From assembly GCF_033473495.1 (NCBI RefSeq), contig NC_088936.1, positions 3,286,001 through 3,350,000 of the forward strand: DNA of 64,000 nt, written 5' to 3'. The position numbers were made by a program, and so were the translations under genes. Position 1 is the stretch's first letter, and each line of letters begins with the position of its first letter. This document shows, piece by piece, positions 43,276 through 52,130 of this stretch. Source of the DNA: Cercospora beticola. Lineage: Eukaryota > Ascomycota > Dothideomycetes > Mycosphaerellales > Mycosphaerellaceae. The notes under the pieces are model-generated. The model was not told the origin of the DNA. It made no database searches and saw only the letters and a program-made list of their open reading frames with translations.

Positions 43276-46200
43276 ATGGCGCGGCCGGGAATCAGCGACC
43301 TGACGGGCGACAATGCCCTTGCCCAAATCGCGCGCGACAACTGGCTGTCGTCTGCTGCAGCGCCCAAAGTGCAGCCGGCCACCATCGATGAGCTCTGGAA
43401 GCTTGTCGAAGACGACCAATTTTCGACTTTCTCCCTCTTGCTTCTCGAACAATTGCAAGCACTCGAGCGCTACCTCTGGCCTGGGTACAGCGAGAATGCT
43501 TCCAACCATCACGTCCTTCTCATCGCCTTGCTCGTCAACACCAAACGATCCGAAAACCTGCCCACATGGTCCCTCTTCGCAAACACGCCCGATGAGTTTG
43601 CAGATTTCTTCCGACGAGTGCTGCACCTGAGCGTCGACGCCAGCCTTGCTACCTCTCTACGCGACCATCTTCTCGCATTCATCGTGGGTGCATACCAGAG
43701 TCTGGACAGTGGAGTCGTGCGCAAAGAATGCGCTCCCTTGGTATCGATTGGGATATGGCACAATTTGCATAGCGATGCGGTGAGGGACAAGTTGATCTCG
43801 AAAAGCACACAGTTACAAAAGGCATGGCGGGCGTCAGGGAAGAAATTCGACAACGCAGATGCAGCAGGTCAAGCCAGGCTGCGATTCGAGAGGAGTTGGC
43901 TATATCTGCTCGTGCTGAGCCTTTTCGACAAGTTGTATGCTACAACCAAAAAGAGTGAAGATGTGGCATATTGCGAACGCTTCCTGGAGTTGCTGTGTGA
44001 TTTGCAGAGTCAGCTGCCTACACGACGGTACGTGAACACTTTGCTGCAGGATCTGAACCTTCTGCCAGCAATCACACTCTCGCCGCTGTATCAACAAGAA
44101 TCGCGGATACGGGACTTCTATGAATTGCTTCTCCACTACACTCACTTTCCTATCGACGATCACACCGGACGACAGCTTAGCAGCCGGGAATACGAGGAGA
44201 CTCAGAATGCTAGCATATCAAAACTGCAAAAGGTTGGCATGAAGTTACAACCCGAGAAGCTCAAGATTTTGATCTTGAACAACTATGGTGCGCTCGGACG
44301 ACGCGAAGAGCTGGAAGGTTACCTCAAAGATCTCACGGATGACGAGCTGCTACAGCTGTGTCAGGAGATGGGCCTGCGAACCAGAGAATACCCAGAGTCT
44401 ACACAACTCGTACAGGATCGACCGTTCCTTGTCGAGGTTCTGGTCGCTATAATCGAGCGGAAACCGTACTACACAGAGCGCATGCGGAAGCTGCAGATCC
44501 TGCCAACAGAAGATGCGTTATACAAAAATGCTCGACTCCCTGCTCATGAGCATGCTGTAAATCAGCCTCTAGCGATACCGAAGCTCAATCTGCAATACCT
44601 AACGATTGGAGACTTTTTGTGGAGGTCTTTCACACTTTACCGATATGAAGCTTTTTACAGCCTGCGCAAGCATTTAGAAGATACTATCAAGAGACTGCAA
44701 CCTCGGAGAGGCGGAGGCATCGTCCGGTTTGACGGTTTCTCGCGAATGGCGATACCAATCCCGAAGCCTGCAATCATCGAAACAGTCCCTGCTCGCGTAG
44801 GCGAGACTGTGCCGGCCGAGGTCAAGTCGGAAGTCATTCTTGATGTCAGCAGATTGCAGCCAGGGCTGCGAAGAGAGTGGGAAAGCTTACGCCCAGATGA
44901 CACTGTCTATTTGTTGGCACTGAATCCTGAAGATGGTGCGCACAAACTCACCAACGGCGCTGCCGAGAAGCAATCGATCGCCGAGAAGTTCGGCTTGAAG
45001 ACTGTCAGATGTGCAGAAGTAATCAGTGTGCTTGATGAGAACAGCAGAGTGCTCAAGCAGAATCAGGACAACCAGGGCTTCTCGGACGATGGACCACGAC
45101 CGAGACAGCGTAGGCTGTTACTTCGACTTGACGCCGCGTCGTACAAAGCAGACAAAGATCGAGAAGCCAGTGGCAAGCCAGATGTCTACGAGAGCATCAA
45201 TCTGATTGTACGAAGACGGGCGAGAGAAAACAATTTTCGCCCTGTGCTCGACAGCATCAAGCAATTGGCTACCTCCGATGCTCCAGTTCCATCATGGTTT
45301 GAAGAGGTCTTCTTGGGGATCGGTGATCCCGCTTCTGCGACATACAAGCGACTACCCAGCAAGCTTCAAAGTGTCGACTATCGAGACACATTTCTAGATT
45401 GGCAGCATCTGATCGAGTCCCTGCCTGGCAAAACCGTCGAACCAGATCCAAAGCTGGATGCCGTTCCAAGGCCGCCATATGTGCTAGAGAACACTGAATC
45501 TGCCCCGGCGCCTCCTCCCGCGAAGGGCAAGAAGAGAAGACGAGATCAGCCCGATGGCCCGGATCCTGCACCATCCGCGGAGACGTTCAGAGTGTCGACG
45601 TACGAGCCACCCAACGCTGGCCCATATCCAGAAGATGCGCCCAAGTTGAATCATGTTCGCTTCACGCCGACCCAGGTAGAAGCGGTGACCGCTGGTACTC
45701 AGCCTGGCTTGACACTCATTGTTGGGCCTCCAGGAACTGGAAAGACTGATGTCGCGACCCAGGTCATTAGTAACATCTATCACAATTTCCCACAGCAGCG
45801 CACACTTCTCATCGCCCATTCCAATCAAGCACTCAATCAGCTCTTCCAAAAGATTGTGGCATTGGATATCGACGAGCGACACCTGCTGCGTCTCGGCCAT
45901 GGAGAGGAGGAATTAACCACAGAGGCCAGCTTCAGCAAAGCCGGTCGTATTGAGTCTTTTCTTGAACGAGGTGCACGCTACCTTGCTGATGTACAGAGAC
46001 TTGCCATAAGTATAGAAGCTCCTGGTGCTCACGGCAGCACTTGCGAAACGGCGGAATATTTCGACCATGTCTGGGTCCAGCCACGCTGGAAACGTTACTG
46101 GGACAGCATCGATTCCGCCGATACTACATCCGAACAGATCATCGCCACGTTCCCCTTCCACGCGTTCTTCGCCGATGCACCGCAACCTCTGTTCCTTCCT

Positions 46201-47538
46201 GACGCAACACGGGAGCAGCTCGTGGACACTGCAAAGGGCTGCGAGAGGCATATTAACCGCATCTTTTCTGAGCTTGCTGACATCCGGCCATTCGAAATTC
46301 TACGAGCACAACGTGACAAGAGCAATTATCTGCTTGTCAAGGAGGCACGCATCATCGCCATGACATCGACGCATGCCGCTATTCGCCGCCAAGAAATCGC
46401 GCAGCTCGGATTCAAATACGACAACGTGATTATGGAAGAAGCCGCACAAATCACAGAGATCGAAAATTTCGTCCCATTCGTGCTCCAAAAGCCGCGATTG
46501 CAGGACGGCAAGACACCCGAGAACCCACTCCAACGTGTCGTGCTCGTCGGCGACCACCTGCAAAACTCGCCTGTCATCCAGGACATTGCTCTCAAGAGCT
46601 ACGCCAACCTCGAGCAATCTCTATTCCAACGCCTGGTCCGTCTCGGGGTCCCACATATCGTCCTCGACGCACAAGGCCGTAGTCGTCCTTCGCTTGCAGA
46701 TCTATACAAATGGCGATACCCCTCACTCACCAACCTCCCCTTCACCTCTACGGCTCCTGAGTTCGTCGCCGCCAACGCAGGCTTCCGGTACGAATATCAA
46801 TTCATCGATGTTCCAGACTACAAAGGTGCTGGCGAGACCGAGCCTTCTCCTGCCTTCATCCAAAACCTGGGTGAAGCTGAATATGCTGTCGCATTGTATC
46901 AGTACATGCGTCTGCTTGGGTATCCTGCAGAGAAGATCTCTATCTTGACAGCTTATGCCGGGCAGAGAGCGCTGATAAAAGACGTCTTGAAGCACCGATG
47001 CGAGAAGAATCGGCTGTTTGGACTGCCAGGCTGGGTCGGCACAGTCGACAAGTACCAAGGAGAGCAGAATGATTATATCATCCTATCGCTCACAAGGACG
47101 AGATCTCCTGGATATCTGCGCGATCTACGAAGACTTACTGTCGCGCTCTCGAGAGCGAGATTGGGTCTGTATATTCTTGGCAGGAGAGAGGTGTTTGAGT
47201 CGTCTCTTGAGTTACGAGAGGCTTTTGGGGCTTTCTTCGAGAGATCAAACAAGCTGACGCTTGTCACTGGCGAATTGTTCCCAACCGATCGCAAAGTCGA
47301 CGAGAAAGTGCAAGGTGAGGGAAAGGTGGTGGAGATGGTTAACGTGGAACATCTTGGCCAGTATGTATTTGATATGACGAATGCGAAGGTGAAAGCTCTG
47401 AAGGAGGGGAAAGGAGAATTGCCGCCGCCTGCAGTTGGGGAGAAGGGGAGAGTTGAAGAGGGAGAGGAAGACGAGGTTGAGGATGAGGACGATGGGGCGT
47501 TGGAAAATGAGGAGGAACTTGGGGATGTGGAAGTATAG
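43276..47538 (+). CDS. cwf11: Spliceosomal RNA helicase Aquarius / Cwf11
   Basis: Single exon, 1420 residues. Aquarius is an SF1 helicase that binds introns about 40 nt upstream of the branch site as part of the intron-binding complex. The N-terminal armadillo-like half begins DNALAQIARDNWLSS and includes NLHSDAVRDKLISKSTQLQK and the LKILILNNYGALGRREELEG block. The helicase core begins near residue 790: LNHVRFTPTQVEAVTAGTQP, Walker A GPPGTGKT at about 817-824, motif II as MEEAAQITEIENF, motif III VGDHLQNSPVIQ, motif V GTVDKYQGEQNDYIILSLTR and motif VI LTVALSRARLGLYILGRREV. The tail is Glu/Asp-rich. Length and motifs match the family, with no sign of truncation. Confidence 0.95.
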   Translation: MARPGISDLTGDNALAQIARDNWLSSAAAPKVQPATIDELWKLVEDDQFSTFSLLLLEQLQALERYLWPGYSENASNHHVLLIALLVNTKRSENLPTWSLFANTPDEFADFFRRVLHLSVDASLATSLRDHLLAFIVGAYQSLDSGVVRKECAPLVSIGIWHNLHSDAVRDKLISKSTQLQKAWRASGKKFDNADAAGQARLRFERSWLYLLVLSLFDKLYATTKKSEDVAYCERFLELLCDLQSQLPTRRYVNTLLQDLNLLPAITLSPLYQQESRIRDFYELLLHYTHFPIDDHTGRQLSSREYEETQNASISKLQKVGMKLQPEKLKILILNNYGALGRREELEGYLKDLTDDELLQLCQEMGLRTREYPESTQLVQDRPFLVEVLVAIIERKPYYTERMRKLQILPTEDALYKNARLPAHEHAVNQPLAIPKLNLQYLTIGDFLWRSFTLYRYEAFYSLRKHLEDTIKRLQPRRGGGIVRFDGFSRMAIPIPKPAIIETVPARVGETVPAEVKSEVILDVSRLQPGLRREWESLRPDDTVYLLALNPEDGAHKLTNGAAEKQSIAEKFGLKTVRCAEVISVLDENSRVLKQNQDNQGFSDDGPRPRQRRLLLRLDAASYKADKDREASGKPDVYESINLIVRRRARENNFRPVLDSIKQLATSDAPVPSWFEEVFLGIGDPASATYKRLPSKLQSVDYRDTFLDWQHLIESLPGKTVEPDPKLDAVPRPPYVLENTESAPAPPPAKGKKRRRDQPDGPDPAPSAETFRVSTYEPPNAGPYPEDAPKLNHVRFTPTQVEAVTAGTQPGLTLIVGPPGTGKTDVATQVISNIYHNFPQQRTLLIAHSNQALNQLFQKIVALDIDERHLLRLGHGEEELTTEASFSKAGRIESFLERGARYLADVQRLAISIEAPGAHGSTCETAEYFDHVWVQPRWKRYWDSIDSADTTSEQIIATFPFHAFFADAPQPLFLPDATREQLVDTAKGCERHINRIFSELADIRPFEILRAQRDKSNYLLVKEARIIAMTSTHAAIRRQEIAQLGFKYDNVIMEEAAQITEIENFVPFVLQKPRLQDGKTPENPLQRVVLVGDHLQNSPVIQDIALKSYANLEQSLFQRLVRLGVPHIVLDAQGRSRPSLADLYKWRYPSLTNLPFTSTAPEFVAANAGFRYEYQFIDVPDYKGAGETEPSPAFIQNLGEAEYAVALYQYMRLLGYPAEKISILTAYAGQRALIKDVLKHRCEKNRLFGLPGWVGTVDKYQGEQNDYIILSLTRTRSPGYLRDLRRLTVALSRARLGLYILGRREVFESSLELREAFGAFFERSNKLTLVTGELFPTDRKVDEKVQGEGKVVEMVNVEHLGQYVFDMTNAKVKALKEGKGELPPPAVGEKGRVEEGEEDEVEDEDDGALENEEELGDVEV

Positions 47539-48097
47539 CGTTGTATGTTTGTACAAGGTTGTTGATGTGCTCATATCGAGGAATATGGATTGTTCCTCCA
47601 ACCTGATGAGGATTTGTATAGAATACGTCGAAGCAGAGCGAAACGATAGCTCTCAGATCAGAAGACCAAGTGGTCCAACGCTCTGCACCATGCAGATTTT
47701 ACCACTTTCGTTGCTGACCCCTTTCCTCCTTGTGGTGTTGCGAGAAGGACGATTGACATGGAGGAGAGATCAGACGATGCCCACCTCGTAAGATCCGAGG
47801 GTTGGGATCAAATCCACAGGCAGAGATGAAGAGCGAAGTAGACGTGTAGAAACGAAGTCCGCAAGGGACTGAAGTAAGAGATGAGCATGCATTTATTATT
47901 GTCTCTCGAAGCTAACCAGCGGAGTAGATGCTCATTGCCGTCATGATTTCTCACATGTAAAGCTACCGAGCAGTTTGAGGACCACCGGCAAGGTTTCAAA
48001 TGAACGTCATGTGTCAGTCAGTAAGTCATATCGATCTTGGCGCTGTCCGCGGCCTTCCTTTCCTTTCCGTTTCCTGCGTATCTCCCTGCAAATCCCT
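47539..48097. other. Convergent spacer
   Basis: 3' flanks of the helicase and SRA-domain genes. No supported gene. Confidence 0.4.
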
Positions 48098-49654
48098 TCA
48101 AGGTGCTGACGGCGGCCAACCATTCCTCGTCATGGCCTCCACCTGTTTCTCGCACGCCGTCAGGTCGTCCAACTGGCTTTGCGTCGGTGATGAGCGTTGG
48201 ATCTGGTCCAAGCTCTTTGCCTGATTCGACTCTCTCTGTAGCGTCCACACGTATGATTTGCCCCCCTTTCCGTTGTCCTTGGCAGTGCGCGAAACGACAA
48301 CATAGAGACCATCGTAGCGAAAACCCCTCTCGTACGTGATTGGGAAAGGAGCGGATTCACGTTTCGGCCCACCACGCATGACACGAATTTCTTTCTTGTT
48401 TTCGTAGGATTTCTGGAAACATTTGGAGATCGATTTCATGTGTTTGAATTCGCCAGCAGAAACTGCCCGGTCCCCTTCTCCTCCGTCACTGAGCTGGTCA
48501 TTGTCTGAAAGGTCCGCCGTTCTCCTACCGCGCTTGTCGCCAGATTGAGGTGCGGAGGACTTGACCTTGCCAGTCTTTCCATCTGGAGTTGCGATCTTTG
48601 CTCCGGAGAGTATGTTTGTGGTTTTCCTGGTCGAAGTGTCTTGAGCTCCGCCCTCGTCCTCAGATTCGGTCGCAGGAGCTGGTTTCTTCTTCGTAGCCTT
48701 GGATGTCTTTCTGCCCTTTCTCTTCGTAGCCCGGGACCTATCTTTGCCTCCTCCAGCGTCGGAAAACTTGATCGTGTCACCGTGATCCTTGATGTGCCAA
48801 GTTGTGATTGTGTCGCCGGAAATGGCAATGGCGAAAATGCCCTGTGCCTCGTCGCCATGCCAGAAACTTTTTATCTTGCCGTGTAGCCCATGAACTAAGG
48901 CGCTGACTCTTGTTGGAAGCCAAGTGCCAAGGGAAACGTCGGCTGTGGTGACTGGTAGATGGCCCTGGCCAAACTGCTCGGGGTTCGCGCCGTTCGGATA
49001 GTTTGGACGGGGCTCGTCCTTTGCCGTATCTTTATCTTTCACAACACCACGATAGACGCCACCATGACCCCAGAGTCGATCCGTGGCCCTTGGTATCCAG
49101 AGATTCTGTTTCTGGCTCGACGTGAACGGCGTGCCACCATTACCCGCAGCGGTGGAGCCCTGCTGGCCACCATTCTGACCAGTCTGCGCTCCTTGACCTT
49201 GTTCGACGTCACTGTCGTCCCGCTCATCTTCGCTGCCGCCGTCACTCGAGCCACTGTTGTCCGAAGTAGCGCTCGGAGGAGCCTGAGGCTGAGTGCCGAT
49301 GTTGGCCACGAGTGATTGGCAGTTACGAACCTTCTCCTTCGTTACAGACTGTGCCCAATCGATCGTCTTGATGTCCGATACTGATCCGAGGAGAGCCCAC
49401 AGGTCGAATTCTTTCGTGATACGAGTCAAGTGCTGACTCGGCTCAGTCATTCCAAGTTCCTCCTCTGTGAGCAAGTTGGTTTGTACCCACTCAAGACCTG
49501 CGCTCAGCGTGTCTACCAGTCCGACGAGACCGTCGACTGCCTCGCCCTCTTCGACAAGAGCGTTCACGACATCGTCTCGTAAGCACTTGAGGTAGTCGAT
49601 TTGCTTGGAAGGAGAAGCATTGGTCTCCGGTGTGGGAAAAATAGGCGAACTCAT
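48098..49654 (-). CDS. SRA/YDG-domain protein
   Basis: Single exon, 518 residues from the ATG at 49654 (MSSPIFPTPETNASPSKQ); the frame extends upstream without another ATG. The N-terminal 130 residues form a helical domain (DYLKCLRDDVVNALVEEGEA, EFDLWALLGSVSDIKTIDWA). The SRA/YDG domain covers about 243-475. It opens WLPTRVSALVHGLHGK and QGIFAIAISG, is interrupted by roughly 120 Lys/Ser/Asp-rich residues, and closes with PFPITYERGFRYDGLYVVVS and KSYVWTLQRES. SRA domains in UHRF1 and SUVH proteins read methylated or hemimethylated cytosine. No RING, PHD, SET or nuclease domain is attached. Whether it binds 5mC here is untested. Confidence 0.85.
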   Translation of the reverse strand: MSSPIFPTPETNASPSKQIDYLKCLRDDVVNALVEEGEAVDGLVGLVDTLSAGLEWVQTNLLTEEELGMTEPSQHLTRITKEFDLWALLGSVSDIKTIDWAQSVTKEKVRNCQSLVANIGTQPQAPPSATSDNSGSSDGGSEDERDDSDVEQGQGAQTGQNGGQQGSTAAGNGGTPFTSSQKQNLWIPRATDRLWGHGGVYRGVVKDKDTAKDEPRPNYPNGANPEQFGQGHLPVTTADVSLGTWLPTRVSALVHGLHGKIKSFWHGDEAQGIFAIAISGDTITTWHIKDHGDTIKFSDAGGGKDRSRATKRKGRKTSKATKKKPAPATESEDEGGAQDTSTRKTTNILSGAKIATPDGKTGKVKSSAPQSGDKRGRRTADLSDNDQLSDGGEGDRAVSAGEFKHMKSISKCFQKSYENKKEIRVMRGGPKRESAPFPITYERGFRYDGLYVVVSRTAKDNGKGGKSYVWTLQRESNQAKSLDQIQRSSPTQSQLDDLTACEKQVEAMTRNGWPPSAP

Positions 49655-51006
49655 ACTGGCTAGACTTCTGTAAGCCGTTCTCTGTCTGCTGCCAAAATGT
49701 TGCACTGGGCTCGTGGCTCATTTAAGTAGCTCACGCTGTGTTTGCTACTTTTCACGGTCAGCTGTTTGTCAAGCGACGCCAAAGGTTTCGTGCAGAAGCG
49801 CAGGATTTGATCTCAACGTAGGTGTCACGCAGACTACTGCCTCATGTATGTTTGCAGAACCTTTGTTGTGTAGACTTCCTTGACAATCCTGATCAAAGTC
49901 ACTGGCCAAAGCAAACAACGTGTGATGAGCCGCACTCTGTATGCACAAGTGAGATTATACTTGCCGGGCTTCGAAATGTTCGAATTAAGTAAGAAGCTGA
50001 TGTGTCAAGTGCTTGCGCTGAATAGCGCAACCTATTCGAGGTAGGAGCACCAGGAGCACTTCATGTGAGCAAAGAACGCAATTACAGCATATGTAGCTCG
50101 AGTACGACTCCGATATTGTCTCCGAGACCCGCAGGTGGCGCGTCAGTGTGAGAGTACACCAGCATGAGAAGCGCACATCGACAGGACCAACCAGTCATTG
50201 AGGCTTCAACGTCAGCGTGTAAAGCTCTTTGTACATATTGTCCGCCGAGACTCATGCGTGTGGGGTTCGTATCACAGACTAGTCACTCACTGGGCTAGCC
50301 ATGGAGCACCGCCGTTGTTAGAAGCCAGATAGTCCCATAACTTGCACTGGCCAGAAACGGTACTTATATCAACCGTAAAGAGAGGAGCGCGTCTTCTGAG
50401 AATCTGTCGAAGAGCTAAGGATGAAGTAACGTGCTTCCTGCAGTACCGGGATATGGAACAGATCTACTCCGTTGCAACAACTTGTTGGCCGGGCTTGACG
50501 GCAACGTGTTATGAGCCGAGGCTGAGACCACAGAGAAGGACGAGTGAACTCGATGTGATAGTTGTTGATTCAGTTTCCCGTCCGATGCGCGAAGGCCAGC
50601 ATCCAAAGAGGGAGCATGCTGGAAGGAGGTAGCAAGCGAACTTCGAAGCAGCAATTGCGGTCAATGCCAAGGCCACGCTAGACCAGGAACAAGTCAGCGG
50701 ATAAAGTAGAGAACTCCCGCACCGGAGATACAGACGTCAAACACATACCCTACGTCCGATGCTTGTTCGTTCGCCCATCAGCATTGCCGGGGGGACAGCG
50801 TTGCGAGCTTGTTTGCAACGACAAGATGGCCTTTAGGAAGGATAGGGCAACCGCAGGACGACAAGGACAATGTTCCACATGTGAAGCCGAGGCACACTTC
50901 ACGAGAATCTCACACTCGGATCTAATATAAAACATCGACCATCGATACATATATACTACTGAAGAATTGATAGCAAAGCCATCAAGAACTCCAAAGCTCA
51001 ACCATT
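49655..51006. other. 1.35-kb divergent spacer
   Basis: Promoters of the SRA and crotonase genes. Several short open frames, none supported. No repeat seen. Confidence 0.4.
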
Positions 51007-51837
51007 ATGTCTCAAGACCCCGAACCCAACGCCGTCCAAATCACCCACCCTCACCCCAACATAACCCTCATTACCCTCTCCCGCCCACACAGACGCAACG
51101 CAGTAAACGCCCCGACAGCCGACAAACTCTTCGCGGCATTCCAAGCCTTCGAAAATGACCCCGACCAAAAAATCGCAATCCTCACAGGCGATAACGGCCA
51201 CCAGCAGCCCGCCTTCTGCGCAGGCTACGACCTCCACACCGTAAAACCATCCAACTCCGTCCCTTTGACCTCCGCCAAAACAGGTCAAACCCTCAACAGC
51301 CTTGGTCCCATGGGCCCCTCTCGTATGCTCCTGTCCAAACCACTCATAGCCGCAATCTCCGGCCCAGCAGTAGCAGGCGGTTTCGAACTCTCCCTCCTGG
51401 CCGACATGCGCGTCATAGCACCAAACGCCTTCTTTGGAGTCTTCTGTCGCCGCTGGGGAGTCCCACTCCTCGATGGCGGAACCGTACGACTTCAGCGTCT
51501 GATTGGTCTTTCCAGAGCATTAGATCTGACATTGACCGGAAGGCCGGTGTATGCCGAAGAAGCGATGCAAATCGGACTTGCAAATCGATTAGCACCTGAA
51601 GGAACAGATGTCGTGGAAGAAGCCGTCAAATTGGCAGAGTCGTTGTTGAAATTCCCGCAGTTGTGTATGAATCTGGACCGCAAATCAGCTTACTTTGCTG
51701 CGTACGATTCGGGAAGTCTGAACGATGCATTGAAATATGAATACGAGAATGGTATCGAAGCAGTTAGAGCGGAGGGTGCGGCAGGTGCAAAGAGATTCAG
51801 TGAGGGGAGTGGAAGGCATGGAAGCTTCAAATTGTAG
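51007..51837 (+). CDS. Enoyl-CoA hydratase/isomerase family protein
   Basis: Single exon, 276 residues. Crotonase fold: ITLITLSRPHRRNAVNAPTA near the N-terminus, CoA-binding and oxyanion segment PAFCAGYDL (first oxyanion NH), and KPLIAAISGPAVAGGFELSL (second). The position that usually carries the second catalytic Glu reads FFGVFCRRWGVPLLDGGTVR, so a canonical two-Glu hydratase mechanism is not supported and an isomerase or other crotonase activity is as likely. The C-terminus (GRHGSFKL) is not a consensus SKL but is close to a degenerate peroxisomal signal. Substrate unknown. The first part of the gene is notably C-rich at third positions, unlike its 3' half. Confidence 0.88.
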   Translation: MSQDPEPNAVQITHPHPNITLITLSRPHRRNAVNAPTADKLFAAFQAFENDPDQKIAILTGDNGHQQPAFCAGYDLHTVKPSNSVPLTSAKTGQTLNSLGPMGPSRMLLSKPLIAAISGPAVAGGFELSLLADMRVIAPNAFFGVFCRRWGVPLLDGGTVRLQRLIGLSRALDLTLTGRPVYAEEAMQIGLANRLAPEGTDVVEEAVKLAESLLKFPQLCMNLDRKSAYFAAYDSGSLNDALKYEYENGIEAVRAEGAAGAKRFSEGSGRHGSFKL

Positions 51838-52130
51838 ACTGTCGTTAACCAATGATGGCGATGAAACGCCACTCTGATGTATTATTTCCCAAACCTCGCT
51901 ATGCTTGTAGGTCACCAAAAAATATTGCTCCTCGAGCGCTCCTTCCCGATGCGCACATACCGACAGTTCCCACATGCTTGACATTCACTTCTTGACATTC
52001 CGGTCATGCAATGCTGCTCTTCCATCCCTAACGCCACGAAAGAAGATTCACCCGACCCGTGTGTACTGGTTGCGCTCCAATGCGAGAGATCAACGAACGA
52101 TGCTACGCTCATGACCTTAATATATTGACC
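51838..52130. other. Convergent spacer
   Basis: 3' flanks of the crotonase and phosphatase genes; nothing else seen. Confidence 0.4.
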
